A DNA stretch of 64,000 nucleotides, from contig JAJZVX010000001.1 of NCBI GenBank assembly GCA_021846985.1, positions 330,355 through 394,354 on the forward strand, given 5' to 3'. This DNA comes from Acidobacteriota bacterium. Lineage in GTDB: Bacteria > Acidobacteriota > Terriglobia > Terriglobales > Acidobacteriaceae. A program made the translations under genes and the position numbers. Every line of letters begins with the position of its first letter. Position 1 is the stretch's first letter. The notes below the pieces were generated by a model. It ran no database searches. It was not told the origin of the DNA and worked only from the letters and a program-made list of their open reading frames with translations. Shown here one piece after another: positions 26,314-35,801 of the stretch.

Positions 26314-27315
26314 CTACTGCAGTGAGTAGATTTTGCTGAGGACTTTCTCCGCCACGTTGGAGGGCAGCGGCGCGTAGGAGAGCGCGGACACTTCGCTCTC
26401 GCCGGACTTGACGATCCAACTCAGCATGTCCTTGAGCACCCGGCGCCTCGCCGGGTCGTTGCCCTGCACCGGAATCAGGAGGTAAGTGAAGCTCGATATG
26501 GGGTAGGCGTTCTTGCCCGGTGCATTGGTAATGGAGACACGGAAGTCGGCGGGCATGGACTTGAGGCTGGCCGCGGCTTCGGTGACGCCGGGGATCGAGG
26601 CGGTAACCCAGGTGCCGGCGGCATTCCGGATGGCGCCGAAGGAGATGTGATTTTGCAGGGCGTAGATCAACTCGACATAGCCGATGGCGCCGGGCAACTG
26701 GCGCACGAGACCGGCTACGCCTTCATTGCCTTTGCCGCCGACGCCGACCGGCCAACTGGGCGAGGTGCCGCTGCCAGGGCCGGTGGCCCATGTCTTGCTG
26801 ACTTTGCTCAGATAGTCTGTGAAGATGAAGCTGGTGCCCGATCCATCCGACCGGTGGACCACGATGATCTTTTGATCGGGCAGCTTCACGCCGGGGTTGT
26901 CACCGGCGATGCGCGCATCATCCCAGTTGGTGATCTTGCCTAGGTAGATATCCGCCAGGAGTTCGCCGCTAAAGCGCAGATTTTCAGCGCCGGGAACGTT
27001 GAAAACGGGAACAACTGCGCCGAGTACGGTGGGGATGTGGATGAGCTTGACCTTGGAGGAGGCCAGCATAGCGTCAGTCATCGGCATGTCGGAAGCGCCG
27101 AAATCCACAACACCCGAGGTGACCTGGCGAATGCCTCCACCCGAGCCGATCGACTGATAGTTCACTTCCACGCCAGGATGCGCTGCACTGTATTCGCTAA
27201 ACCACTTGGAATAAATCGGGTAAGGAAAGGTCGCGCCCGCGCCGGTCAATTTCTGTGCCTGGGCGTAGCCCAAGGCAAATGCGAACAAACCGATGACAAA
27301 CAACGTTTTTTTCAC
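26314..27315 (-). CDS. pstS: Phosphate-binding protein PstS
   Basis: 333 residues. The signal peptide ends AQAQ. The PstS pattern follows: LTGAGATFPYPIYSKW, YQSIGSGGGIRQ, VDFGASDMPM, VHRSDGSGTSF and the ILLA-type GAIGYVE region. It captures phosphate in the periplasm for the PstCAB importer, none of which is in the window. I chose the GTG at 27315 (MKKTLFVIG) because AAGGAAGA precedes it at good spacing; the frame is open to 27351 but that extension would spoil the signal peptide. phoB-phoR lies 5-7 kb away and is a likely regulator, but I found no convincing Pho box upstream. Confidence 0.93.
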   Translation of the reverse strand: MKKTLFVIGLFAFALGYAQAQKLTGAGATFPYPIYSKWFSEYSAAHPGVEVNYQSIGSGGGIRQVTSGVVDFGASDMPMTDAMLASSKVKLIHIPTVLGAVVPVFNVPGAENLRFSGELLADIYLGKITNWDDARIAGDNPGVKLPDQKIIVVHRSDGSGTSFIFTDYLSKVSKTWATGPGSGTSPSWPVGVGGKGNEGVAGLVRQLPGAIGYVELIYALQNHISFGAIRNAAGTWVTASIPGVTEAAASLKSMPADFRVSITNAPGKNAYPISSFTYLLIPVQGNDPARRRVLKDMLSWIVKSGESEVSALSYAPLPSNVAEKVLSKIYSLQ

Positions 27316-27492
27316 GTATGTCTTCCTTTCAGATGACCTGCCGTAAACCATTGTCCACGGGAAATGTTACGGGGATTTGAACAAGAGATTGGATTTCGAC
27401 CGCTTTCGCAAGGGGGAAAAAGAGAGAAAGGGCGGCAAGAAGGTGCGTCGAGCGTTTCTCCGTTTCTCGGTCCGCTCAAGCGGGTGCGGTGA

Positions 27493-29604
27493 TCAGGGTT
27501 CGGCGCGCTGGCGCCACTTGGCGGCAAGGCCAGGATCGGCGAGAACCTTGATGTAGACTCCGCCGACGACGGAACGCGCCTGGAAGGCCATCTGCTTGCC
27601 GTTGACGGTGTCGTACCAGTCGGTGAGGGGCACGCGGGTGGGGCCTTCATTGATCCAGCGGCCGATGGGCTCCATGAAAGCGGCAAACGGGTCAGAGGCG
27701 CCGGTTTGAGAGCGACCGGACAGGGTAGCGGTCCAGATTTCCCAGTCGAGCTTGGTGTAGGTCTTGCGGTTGTCGAGGGGCAGGCCGAAGCGGTTGAGGT
27801 GGCGGAGATAGAAGGCGACTTCGGTCTTGCGTACTGATTCCGGAAAGAGATGGAAGCCGAGGATCTGGTCCCAGACAAGGTTGTATTTCTGGCTCCAGGT
27901 GCCGGGTTTGTCGAAGGCGAGTTTATAGTGGTCGCCGTCGCGAGCCATGGTTTCCCATTGGGCAGCCATCTGGGCGGCGAGGCGGGAGTAAGTCTGCGCG
28001 ATCTCCGGTTTGCCGAGGCCCTGGGCCATGGCGGCGTAGGCGGCAAGGCCTTCGATGGCCTTGATGGAGAGGTTGGCGTTGTGGGCCAGATGGCCGGCGA
28101 AGTCGTCTGTGGAAAGCTGATTGGCCGGATCGAGGCCCTTGTCGCGCAGATATTCGGCCCAGGCGGTGAACTGCGGCCAATACTGGCGGATGAAGTCCCA
28201 GTTGCCGATTTCGCGGCTCATGGCGGCGGCCATGATGAGCATGTTGCCGCTCTCTTCTACCGGCATCTGGTCTTCTTCGGTACGTTCGCCGCCGCCGTAA
28301 ACCTGGCCGTCGGCCAGCGGATAGGTGCCGAGGTCGTGCGGCGCGAAGGGCCACTTCCAGCGTGGAAGAGCGGCGTATTCGAGCACGGGCTTCAACTGGG
28401 CCTGAAGCAGCACGGGATTGAAGAACAGAAAGAAAGGCGAGGAGGGATAGAGCACGTCGACGGTGGAGATGCAGCCGTTGGAGAAGTTCTCCTTGGGAAA
28501 GAGCAGCGGTGTGCCGTCCACATCCGCGGCGAAGCCGTGCGCGGCGAGCGTCTGCCGAAAGGCCAGGATGGCGAGCTGGGCGTAGGCCGGGCCGCCGGCC
28601 TTTTTGAGGTCGGCGGTCAGATCGGCATCGAAGCGCTCACCGCGGGCTTCGAGGCTGGGATACTGGCTTTCAGCAGTAGCGAGCATTTGCTGTACCGTCA
28701 TGCCGTTGCGCTGCCAGTAGGGACGGAGCTTCCGGCCGAGGTACTCGATGGCGTAGTCCTCTGTGTAGGCGAGCAGCAGATGGCGGCTGACCGGCTGGGC
28801 GGAGAGGCGGCCCATGGGCAGCAGCACGGCGAGATGCGCGGCGTCTCCGCCGGGAATCCGCGCCTGCGCGCGGCGGGGCATGTCCATCTCGTCGGCATAG
28901 GGCAACTGGCCGGTGGCGGCGAAGGCACTGAGCGCGTTGTGCGCAAGGACGGTTTGGGCGGCGTCGCGGCCGGGAACGGCGAGATGAAAGTAGCCCCAGT
29001 CGATGCGGAGGTCGTCTCCGGGCCGGTTGAGGATGCGCTGATCGCGCGAGCCGACGTTGAGCACGGTAAGCCCGGAGGCGCAGGCTCGTCCCCAGGTTAC
29101 TTCCTGGCTGGCGGTGTTCACGGCCATGACCGGATCCACGTCGATCAGGATGGAGAGGTCGCGGCTGCCCTGGCCGCTGGCGCTGAACGAGAGATAAGTG
29201 ACGGGACGGGAGAGCGTATCAAGATCGCGCGGGAAAGCCGGCGTGAAGAAGGTGACGGTGAGCGTGACCTGATCGGCCTGGAATCGATAAATGGAACGGG
29301 TGGGTGTGAGCTGGAGGGAAACCTGCCGCATGGCGGGCAGATGGCGCGGCTCGGCGCCCATGAAGCGGTAGGTTTTGCCCTCGATGCGGGCCAGGCCGTG
29401 GATGGGCTGCGGCGTGCCGGTCCAGTGCCGGGTGTCTTCGGCGGTGAGCTTGTCCGCCATGGACCATACGCTGAAATAGGGATTGTGCGCGATGAGCGGA
29501 ACGGCAGGCGGGCGCTGCTGCGCGGCGGCCACAGAGGTTGCCACGACGATCGCAACGAGGCATAAACAACGGGAGTATGAAAGCAGGGAAGGGATCGTTT
29601 TCAC
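27493..29604 (-). CDS. Secreted DUF4965/GtaA-type glutaminase-family protein
   Basis: 703 residues with a signal peptide ending AAAQQ. It matches the DUF5127-DUF4965 architecture named after the fungal glutaminase GtaA: VPLIAHNPYFSVWS near the start, then NGCISTVDVLYPSSPFFLFFNP, FAPHDLGTYP, MPVEESGNMLIM and LGFHLFPE in an alpha/alpha-barrel-like C-terminal half. Bacterial members are often annotated as glycosyl-hydrolase-like; the substrate here cannot be read from sequence. The GTG start at 29604 has AAAGG about 7 nt upstream. It is a single gene, upstream of pstS on the same strand with a 177-nt gap. Confidence 0.85.
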   Translation of the reverse strand: MKTIPSLLSYSRCLCLVAIVVATSVAAAQQRPPAVPLIAHNPYFSVWSMADKLTAEDTRHWTGTPQPIHGLARIEGKTYRFMGAEPRHLPAMRQVSLQLTPTRSIYRFQADQVTLTVTFFTPAFPRDLDTLSRPVTYLSFSASGQGSRDLSILIDVDPVMAVNTASQEVTWGRACASGLTVLNVGSRDQRILNRPGDDLRIDWGYFHLAVPGRDAAQTVLAHNALSAFAATGQLPYADEMDMPRRAQARIPGGDAAHLAVLLPMGRLSAQPVSRHLLLAYTEDYAIEYLGRKLRPYWQRNGMTVQQMLATAESQYPSLEARGERFDADLTADLKKAGGPAYAQLAILAFRQTLAAHGFAADVDGTPLLFPKENFSNGCISTVDVLYPSSPFFLFFNPVLLQAQLKPVLEYAALPRWKWPFAPHDLGTYPLADGQVYGGGERTEEDQMPVEESGNMLIMAAAMSREIGNWDFIRQYWPQFTAWAEYLRDKGLDPANQLSTDDFAGHLAHNANLSIKAIEGLAAYAAMAQGLGKPEIAQTYSRLAAQMAAQWETMARDGDHYKLAFDKPGTWSQKYNLVWDQILGFHLFPESVRKTEVAFYLRHLNRFGLPLDNRKTYTKLDWEIWTATLSGRSQTGASDPFAAFMEPIGRWINEGPTRVPLTDWYDTVNGKQMAFQARSVVGGVYIKVLADPGLAAKWRQRAEP

Positions 29605-29893
29605 TGGCTGGCCTTTCCGCTCATGGAGTACAGGAGGAGCAGGGAACCCACTGCCCGATTGAGCGCAGGTTTACTGCCCTTGGCATCCCCGTTGCAAGAA
29701 TACTCGATTGCGCGGGGTGAAACGGCATGGTGAGTTAGGTATGGCCGGGCTTCTAAACTGGTGACAGTCGAGAGCGCCAGGCTCCTGAGACGATGCGTGC
29801 TGAAGACCGGAGGGGCGAATTGGAGATGGATGTTTTTGAGGCAGAGCCGCGGCCAGGCAGGCGGAACGATCCGTGGTTGCGGTTGGGGAGGTT

Positions 29894-30787
29894 ATGAAGT
29901 CATCCCTTTCTGATGTGGGCGCGATTGGGTTTGCGCTGTCCGGGTTCACCTTCTGGGTTCTGGGCGACAGCGCCATCAAGTACATGGGGAAGTATGGATT
30001 GCCGCCGTATGAGATGGTGGCGTTCCTGGGGCTCTTCATGGCGGTGTTTCTGGGCGCGTATGCGCTGGCGCGCGGCGAGGTGCGGGTGCTGCGGCCGCAT
30101 CGGCTGAAGCGGCAGGTGGCGCGGGCATGCCTGGACATGACCAACACGGTATGCGTGGTGGTGGCGCTGCGGCACCTGACGCTGACCATCTTCTACATCC
30201 TGGTTTTCATGGCTCCGATGGTGATTGCGCTGCTGTCGGCGCTGACTCTGCGGGAGGGACTCTCGTGGCGGAGATGGGCGGCTATCTTCACCGGGTTTGC
30301 CGGGGTGGTGATCGCCGTGCACCCGTGGGGAAGCACGCGGGAAGGCGACTGGATCGGTTTTGCGGCGTGCATGATCTGCGTCGCCTGCTTCTCAGTGAAT
30401 ATGGTGTGGTCGCGGGTGCTGACGCGCACGGAGACGCCGGAAAGCCTGGCCTTCTTCTCGGGACTGGTGACGGCCGCGGTGGGGTTTGCGCTGATGCTGT
30501 TTCATGCCGTGCCCGTGACGCCGCTGCTGACGCTGGGACTGTTTGCGACCGGCTTGTTCTGGGCGGCGGGGACGCTGTGCTTCTATATTGCCGTGAAACA
30601 TACCTCAGCGGCCAATGTGTCGCAGTACCACTACACGCAGTTGATTACCGGCACGCTGGTGTCGTTCCTCGTCTGGCACGACAAGCCCGGATTCTTTGTG
30701 CTGGCAGGTGGGGCGCTGATTCTCGGGTCGGGACTTTACATTGCGATGGCCGCGCAGAATCATGTGCCGTTGACAGAGGGAAGTTGA
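29894..30787 (+). CDS. EamA/DMT-superfamily permease
   Basis: 297 residues with ten predicted membrane helices in two EamA repeats (about 10-140 and 155-290). This is the drug/metabolite transporter fold, as in RarD/YdcZ-like and S-adenosylmethionine uptake proteins. The second repeat contains the string HTSAANVSQYHYTQLI, typical of DMT carriers. The substrate is not predictable. The ATG at 29894 follows GGGGAGG; the frame extends to a GTG at 29873 without support. A 34-codon ORF (29793-29897) ends across this start. A strong hairpin follows the stop. Confidence 0.82.
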   Translation: MKSSLSDVGAIGFALSGFTFWVLGDSAIKYMGKYGLPPYEMVAFLGLFMAVFLGAYALARGEVRVLRPHRLKRQVARACLDMTNTVCVVVALRHLTLTIFYILVFMAPMVIALLSALTLREGLSWRRWAAIFTGFAGVVIAVHPWGSTREGDWIGFAACMICVACFSVNMVWSRVLTRTETPESLAFFSGLVTAAVGFALMLFHAVPVTPLLTLGLFATGLFWAAGTLCFYIAVKHTSAANVSQYHYTQLITGTLVSFLVWHDKPGFFVLAGGALILGSGLYIAMAAQNHVPLTEGS

Positions 30788-30790
30788 GGC

Positions 30791-30828
30791 GGGCATACGC
30801 GGCGCGCTGACGGGCGCCGCGCATGCCC
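30791..30828. terminator. GC-rich hairpin between convergent genes
   Basis: GGGCATACGCGGCGC (30791-30805) pairs with GCGCCGCGCATGCCC (30814-30828): 15 bp with one mismatch and an 8-nt loop. It sits between the converging DMT and isomerase genes. There is no T-run on either strand, so a terminator or mRNA-end stabiliser role is inferred from position. Confidence 0.5.
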
Positions 30829-30845
30829 GGGCGAAGCCGTTCCGG

Positions 30846-31973
30846 CTAGCTGCCGGCCGCGCCGGGATTGGGATGTCCCGCAAGCAATTCTTCGCGCGCG
30901 TGCTTGAGGACCGCCATGGAACGTTCCACGCCGACCTCTCCGCTGAGCAGGGGATCTTCATTTTCGATGCTCAACATGCCGTCGAAGTCGATTTCCATAT
31001 AGGTGGCGATGATGTCCTTCCAGGCGCTGACGCTGTGGCCGTAGCCGACGGAGCGGAAGAACTCGGAGGCCTGGAGGTCAGAAGGCGTGAGGGTGAAGTT
31101 GAGCACGCCGAAGCGGTCCACATTGTGCTGGAAGAAGGCGGTGTCTTTCATGTGGGCGTGGTAGAGAGCGCCGTTCTTGCCCAGGTAACGGATGGTTTCG
31201 ACGGGGCTGCAACCCTGCCAGAATTGATGGCTCAGGTCGCAGTTGGCGCCAATGATGGGACCGACCGCTTCGCGCAGACGCATGAGCGTGCGGGCGTTGT
31301 AGACGGCAAAGTTGGGATGCATCTCCAACGCAATGCGTTTGACGCCATGGGCGGCCGCAAACCTGACCGTTTCCTTCCAGTAGGGGATGATGCGTTGGTT
31401 CCACTGCCATTCGAGCGCGTCGGTGTACTCCGGGGGCCAGGGGTAGGTGATCCAACAGGGAGACTTGTCGGCGGCGGAGGCGCCGGGGCAACCGGAGAAG
31501 CCGACGACGGTGGGGACATCGAGCATCTCCGCTAACAGGATCGTATTGCGAAAACCCTTGTTATAGCCCGCGGCGATGGCCGGGTCAGGATGGACCACAT
31601 TGCCGTGGCCGCTGAGCGCCATGATGCGAATGCCGCGGTCGTCGAACTTCTTCTTCCACGCGCGCGCCTTGGCCTTGTCGGCCACCAGTTCATCAAGGGG
31701 ACACTGGTCAGAGGAAGCGTAGCCGGCGGCGCCGACCTCTGCCGCTTCCGCGCCGAGGCTCACATACTTGTCCAGCATGGCGTCCAGCGAATAGCCCTTG
31801 AAGGCCGGATTGAAGATGCCGATGGGCAGTTTTTTGATGGCTTTGCCCGTCGCGCCCTCTTCCTGCGCGGCGCCTTGCGTTGCGTTGGTTGGTACAGCGC
31901 CCATTGCCAATGGCGAGGCGGCAAGAGCAGCCCCCGCCGAAATCGAAGTACCGAGAAACTGCCTGCGATTCAT
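30846..31973 (-). CDS. Tat-exported sugar phosphate isomerase/epimerase-like protein
   Basis: 375 residues. The N-terminus MNRRQFLGTS followed by an Ala-rich hydrophobic run is a twin-arginine signal. The rest is an AP_endonuc_2/xylose-isomerase-like TIM barrel: metal-ligand-type segments include LEMHPNFAVYN, GANCDLSHQFWQG, YHAHMKDTAF and a C-terminal SIENEDPLL. Such proteins isomerise or epimerise sugars or inositols; the Tat signal indicates a folded, possibly metal-loaded periplasmic enzyme. The ATG at 31973 has GGGAG 7 nt upstream. The frame is open far upstream over the phoR 3' end, but that part is only a shadow. Confidence 0.87.
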   Translation of the reverse strand: MNRRQFLGTSISAGAALAASPLAMGAVPTNATQGAAQEEGATGKAIKKLPIGIFNPAFKGYSLDAMLDKYVSLGAEAAEVGAAGYASSDQCPLDELVADKAKARAWKKKFDDRGIRIMALSGHGNVVHPDPAIAAGYNKGFRNTILLAEMLDVPTVVGFSGCPGASAADKSPCWITYPWPPEYTDALEWQWNQRIIPYWKETVRFAAAHGVKRIALEMHPNFAVYNARTLMRLREAVGPIIGANCDLSHQFWQGCSPVETIRYLGKNGALYHAHMKDTAFFQHNVDRFGVLNFTLTPSDLQASEFFRSVGYGHSVSAWKDIIATYMEIDFDGMLSIENEDPLLSGEVGVERSMAVLKHAREELLAGHPNPGAAGS

Positions 31974-32080
31974 GTAATTTCTCCCGCAGACCATCATAGA
32001 GCCGCAGCCCTGCAGGTTCCAACGATTCCGCATGCGCGAAGACGATGCGATTTGGGGAAGGCGGGCGATGCGGGGCCGGT

Positions 32081-33502
32081 TTACGCAGCGTACGGAGAGG
32101 GAGGATCGGCGGGCGCGGGCGCGATGGGCAGCGTGAAGCGGAAGGTAGCGCCTTTGCCTAGCTCGCTCTCCGCCCAGATGCGGCCGCCGTGGGCCAGAAC
32201 AATATGTTTGACGATGGCAAGGCCCAGGCCTGTGCCGCCGGACTCGCGGGAGCGGGCCTTGTCGATGCGATAGAAGCGCTCGAAGATGCGGCCGAGGTGC
32301 TCGGAGGCGATGCCGGGGCCGAAGTCCCGCACGCTGAACTCGACCACGCTCTCGAGCGCGCGCGCGCCCACGCAAATCCGCTGGCCGGCCTTGCCGTACT
32401 TGATGGCGTTCTCAATGAGATTGCCGAAGACCTGGTTCATGGCGTCGGGGTCGGCCATGACGATGGAGCCGGGCGCGCCGGTTGATTCGATGGTCACACC
32501 GGAATCGCCTACGATGCCGCCAAGCGACTCGATGGCATCATGTACCAGGGCGCTGGCGCGCGATGGTTGCAGGGCCAGTTTGTAGTCCGGGCTTTCTACG
32601 CTGGCAAGGGCGAGCAGATCCTCGGTAAGGCGGTTCATGCGAGTGGTGTTTTTGAGGACAATGCCGAGGAACTCGCGGGCGGCCTCCGGCAGGGGAAAGG
32701 AGTCTTCGATCAGCGTTTCGACATAGCCCTGAATGGAGGTAAGAGGGGTGCGCAGCTCGTGGCTTACGTTGGCAATAAAGTCGCGGCGCGACTTCTCTGC
32801 CAGCTCCACGCGGGTAACATCGTGGAGCACGACGAGCGCACCGCCCGAGGGAAGGGGCGCGGCGTTGATCTCGAAGATACGGCCGGGCACGAGCGAACTG
32901 GCGCGGCCGTAGCGGATTTCGCGCTGATCCTGCGCGGCGCGGACGCAGGCCAGAACGTCGGGATCGCGGAGAGAGTGAACGAGCGGGCGGCCCGTGTGGA
33001 TCTGAGTGCCGGCCATGCGCTGCATGGTGGCGTTGGACCAGCGCACGGCGCCTTCGGGAGTGATCGCGACGACCGCCTCCTGCATGGAATCGAGCATGGC
33101 GGCTAGTTCCTGCCGGCGGCTCTCGATCTCGGCAAAGTGTTTTTCGAGCTGCTCGACGGCCTGGTTGAGCGCCGTCTCCGGAGCTGCAAGCACGTCGTTG
33201 CCGGTGAGCGGCAGCCGTGTGCCGAGGTCCAGGTCTGCAAGGCGACGGGCAAAAGTGAGGACTTGCTGCAGACGGGCGGCGATGCGGCTGGCAACCCAGA
33301 CAGCGAGCGAAAGCGCCACGGCCAGTGCGATCAGGCCAGACCAGAGCACATCCTTCTGGAAGAGAAGGGCAGTCTTGTCAGGCGGCAGGTCCAAAAGCCT
33401 GTCGGCAAGAAACGGGATGAAGACAAACTGCATGGCCGCAGCCTGAAAGACCAGCAGCAGAACGAATAGACCGAGCAGTTTGGTAAAGAGTTTTGACTTC
33501 AA
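32081..33502 (-). CDS. phoR: PhoR-type sensor histidine kinase
   Basis: 473 residues: two membrane helices (about 8-30 and 53-72), HAMP (about 73-125), PAS (about 135-235), HisKA with canonical NVSHELRTPLTSIQGY, and HATPase_c with NLIENAIKYG, DFGPGI and GGTGLGLAIV. The short periplasmic loop fits PhoR, which senses Pst transporter state, not ligand. It starts 7 nt after the response-regulator gene, as in phoBR operons. The PhoR name rests on architecture and partner; a related OmpR-family sensor cannot be excluded. Confidence 0.82.
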   Translation of the reverse strand: MKSKLFTKLLGLFVLLLVFQAAAMQFVFIPFLADRLLDLPPDKTALLFQKDVLWSGLIALAVALSLAVWVASRIAARLQQVLTFARRLADLDLGTRLPLTGNDVLAAPETALNQAVEQLEKHFAEIESRRQELAAMLDSMQEAVVAITPEGAVRWSNATMQRMAGTQIHTGRPLVHSLRDPDVLACVRAAQDQREIRYGRASSLVPGRIFEINAAPLPSGGALVVLHDVTRVELAEKSRRDFIANVSHELRTPLTSIQGYVETLIEDSFPLPEAAREFLGIVLKNTTRMNRLTEDLLALASVESPDYKLALQPSRASALVHDAIESLGGIVGDSGVTIESTGAPGSIVMADPDAMNQVFGNLIENAIKYGKAGQRICVGARALESVVEFSVRDFGPGIASEHLGRIFERFYRIDKARSRESGGTGLGLAIVKHIVLAHGGRIWAESELGKGATFRFTLPIAPAPADPPSPYAA

Positions 33503-33509
33503 TCGTTAT

Positions 33510-34208
33510 CTACTCGCTTTTGGGAAGCTCGAACCGGTACCCGGCGCCGCGGACAGTTTTCAAGTAGCGGGGGGTTTCAGGATCGATCTCGATCTTTTCG
33601 CGGATGCGGCGCACATAGACGTCAACCGAGCGGGGCGTGACGAAGCGCGCGTCGCCCCAGACAGCGTCGAGCAGGTGGTCGCGGCTGAAGACGCGCCCAG
33701 GATGCCGGGCCAGGTAATCGAGCAGGCGGAACTCGGTGGCCGTGGTCGTGGTCAGCTCGCCGCGCACCTTGAGCTGCATGGCATTGGCGTCAACGATGAT
33801 TTCTTCAAAACTGATAACGGAGGGGGTGGAGGGCCGTTCAAAGCGGCGCAGCACAGCTTTGACGCGAGCCACGAGTTCGCGGGTGCCAAAAGGCTTGGTG
33901 ATGTAGTCATCGGCGCCCAGTTCAAGGCCCAGCACGCGGTCGTTTTCGCTGGCGCGGGCAGTAAGAAAAATGATGGGAATCGTGGCGAGCGCGGCATGGT
34001 TGCGCAGGCGCCGGCAGACGTCGAGACCGTCGCCTCCGGGAACCATGATGTCGAGCAGGAAGAGCGCGGGCGCCTGGCGTTCGGCGTCGGGAATCAGGTT
34101 TGTGGGGGTGTGAAAGAGACGCGCCTGGAAACCTGCGGCTTCCATGTGGTGTTGCACGAGCCGCGCGATATCTACGTCGTCTTCCAGAACAAAGATGGTT
34201 TGGCTCAA
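33510..34208 (-). CDS. phoB: PhoB-type response regulator
   Basis: 232 residues: receiver domain with VLEDDVDIARLV, phosphoacceptor Asp in LLDIMVPGGDGL, TAR and KPFGTRELVARV, then an OmpR/PhoB winged helix ending in VRRIREKIE, KTVRGAGYRF. I chose the TTG at 34208 (MSQTIFVLEDD) because AAGGGG lies 8 nt upstream; the frame is open to a GTG at 34259 that adds a basic tail unlike the family. It forms an operon with phoR. It would control phosphate genes, plausibly including pstS at 26314. Confidence 0.87.
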   Translation of the reverse strand: MSQTIFVLEDDVDIARLVQHHMEAAGFQARLFHTPTNLIPDAERQAPALFLLDIMVPGGDGLDVCRRLRNHAALATIPIIFLTARASENDRVLGLELGADDYITKPFGTRELVARVKAVLRRFERPSTPSVISFEEIIVDANAMQLKVRGELTTTTATEFRLLDYLARHPGRVFSRDHLLDAVWGDARFVTPRSVDVYVRRIREKIEIDPETPRYLKTVRGAGYRFELPKSE

Positions 34209-34610
34209 GCGGTTAGCCCCTTGCCGGCGGCCGTTACGCTGCAACTGCCGAGGCCGCACGGAACCATTAACAGAGTAATGCAGGAAGGCAAAGATATTGC
34301 AAATGTAGTGTTAATTCAAGGCGGGTACGGCAGTCTGGCGTGCCGCGGCCCCGGAGCGAGCCGAACATTGCCGTTTTGAAGGCCTCCCCCGCTGCCGAAC
34401 GACGCGCGCGGCGGTGTGGTGTCAAATGATTTAGGCTGGAGATACGGGCGGAAACCACAGATGCCCAAGCAGCGCCTGACCCCGTTGCGCTCATGCGATC
34501 AACGGCGCTGTATTGCGGCAGAACGGCCGGAAGATTGATCAGACTGATAAAAGATCACGCCCCGCGCCCATCCCGCAATTGAAAAACGGAAAGAGCATTT
34601 GGAGACTCTG
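34209..34610. other. Intergenic region, no gene seen
   Basis: 402 bp between the divergent starts of phoB and the TauE-like gene. It must hold promoters for both. I see no clear -35/-10 pair, no large hairpin and no convincing coding frame. Confidence 0.6.
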
Positions 34611-34967
34611 ATGACTTGGATGATTTTGTTGATCGGATTGGTGGTGGGAATGGTCTCTGGCGTGGTGGGTATTGGCGGCGGGATACTGTTTATTCCCGCG
34701 CTGGTATTCATGCTGGGGATGGACCAGTACAAGGCGCAGGGTACATCGTTGGGGGCTCTGCTGGCGCCGGTCGGGCTGCTGGCGTTTCTCGAATACTATA
34801 AGCAGGGACACGCAGATCTTCGCGTCGCGCTATTGCTCGCCCTGGGCTTCTTTATCGGTGGATATTTTGGGGCGCTTGTCGCGCTGCAAATCCCGGAGAT
34901 GTGGCTGCGGCGCGTCTTCGCGGTGACACTGGTGCTGATAGGCGCGCGGATGTGGTTTGGGAAATAG
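34611..34967 (+). CDS. Half-size TauE/SafE-family permease
   Basis: 118 residues with four hydrophobic segments. The TauE/SafE signature GLVVGMVSGVVGIGGG is at the N-terminus, followed by LGMDQYKAQGTSLGALL. Typical members have about 250 residues with this unit repeated; here there is only one unit, so it would have to work as a dimer. Family members export sulfite, sulfoacetate or other organic anions. GGAG at 34601-34604 supports the ATG at 34611. It converges on the methyltransferase gene with a 2-nt gap. Confidence 0.82.
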   Translation: MTWMILLIGLVVGMVSGVVGIGGGILFIPALVFMLGMDQYKAQGTSLGALLAPVGLLAFLEYYKQGHADLRVALLLALGFFIGGYFGALVALQIPEMWLRRVFAVTLVLIGARMWFGK

Positions 34968-34969
34968 CT

Positions 34970-35725
34970 TCAACCGGCAAAAGCAATAAAACGCAGGCGT
35001 ACATAGTCGGCAGTCCAGTTGCCGTCCCGGTCGCGGAGGACGGGCGCCAGCAGCGCGACGGTTTCGTCGACAACGGTGGAACGTATGGGTTCCGGAAGTT
35101 GCTGCAGGATGCCGCGGCGGAAGGTGCGAAGCCAGCCGGCCATGCCATCGCCTTTGGGTAGCCGCGTGGGGCGCGCAAAGAGGCTTATGCGATCGACGCG
35201 AAAGCCCCCGTCCTCAAGCAGGCGCGTATATTCCTCGGCGGTGGGATAGAAGTTGGTGTCGCCTGACAGATGCGCGAGGTGGTGGCGGGCCAGCACCGCC
35301 TGGAAAGCGACACGGATAGCGGCAATGTTGCCGTGGCCGCCCATTTCTGCGGCAAATCGGCCCCCTGGCTTGAGGACGCGATGAACCTGGGCCAGCATGG
35401 CGTTCTGATTGTGGACCCAGTGCAGCGCGGCGTTGGAGAAGACAGCGTCGAAGGTGTGATCGGGGAAGGGCAGGGCTTCAGCGTTGCCAGGCTCGGCGGC
35501 GATGCCGTTGGCGCGCGCGGCGGCGAGCATTTCGGGCGAGGCGTCGAGACCCACGACGCTGGCGCCGGCGGCGGCGATGCGGCGGGTGAGCAGTCCGTCG
35601 CCACAGCCGAGGTCAAGGATGCGCTGTCCGGGCCGCGGGGCGAGCCACCCCAGCACTTCGCCGGCGAGTTGATGCACGAAGGCTCCGTTTTGTTCGTAAG
35701 CCTGCGGATCCCAGGTTTGAGTCAC
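34970..35725 (-). CDS. Class I SAM-dependent methyltransferase
   Basis: 251 residues. The methyltransferase_11-like core is clear: ILDLGCGDGLLTRRIA (SAM loop), GLDASPEML, AEALPFPDHTFDAVFSNAALHWV and RVLKPGGR. The pattern resembles trans-aconitate methyltransferase-like enzymes, but the substrate is unknown. The GTG at 35725 (MTQTWDPQAY) has a perfect GGAGG 6 nt upstream, so the longer frame to 35794 is not used. bshB1 lies upstream on the same strand. Confidence 0.88.
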   Translation of the reverse strand: MTQTWDPQAYEQNGAFVHQLAGEVLGWLAPRPGQRILDLGCGDGLLTRRIAAAGASVVGLDASPEMLAAARANGIAAEPGNAEALPFPDHTFDAVFSNAALHWVHNQNAMLAQVHRVLKPGGRFAAEMGGHGNIAAIRVAFQAVLARHHLAHLSGDTNFYPTAEEYTRLLEDGGFRVDRISLFARPTRLPKGDGMAGWLRTFRRGILQQLPEPIRSTVVDETVALLAPVLRDRDGNWTADYVRLRFIAFAG

Positions 35726-35801
35726 GTTTTGCCTCCGTTCCCTTGTGGGGAGGAGCCTGTTGCGTAAGGCCCGCCTTCGGGTGAAGGAGGACAACAGACA
35801 A

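Noticed and set aside
27316..27492. Pho box upstream of pstS
   Set aside because: No pair of direct repeats resembling the CTGTCAT-type box with 4-bp spacing is present; phoBR control stays an inference.
27850..29565. Plus-strand open frame of 571 codons
   Set aside because: Antisense to the DUF4965-family gene, which has a signal peptide and family motifs on the minus strand.
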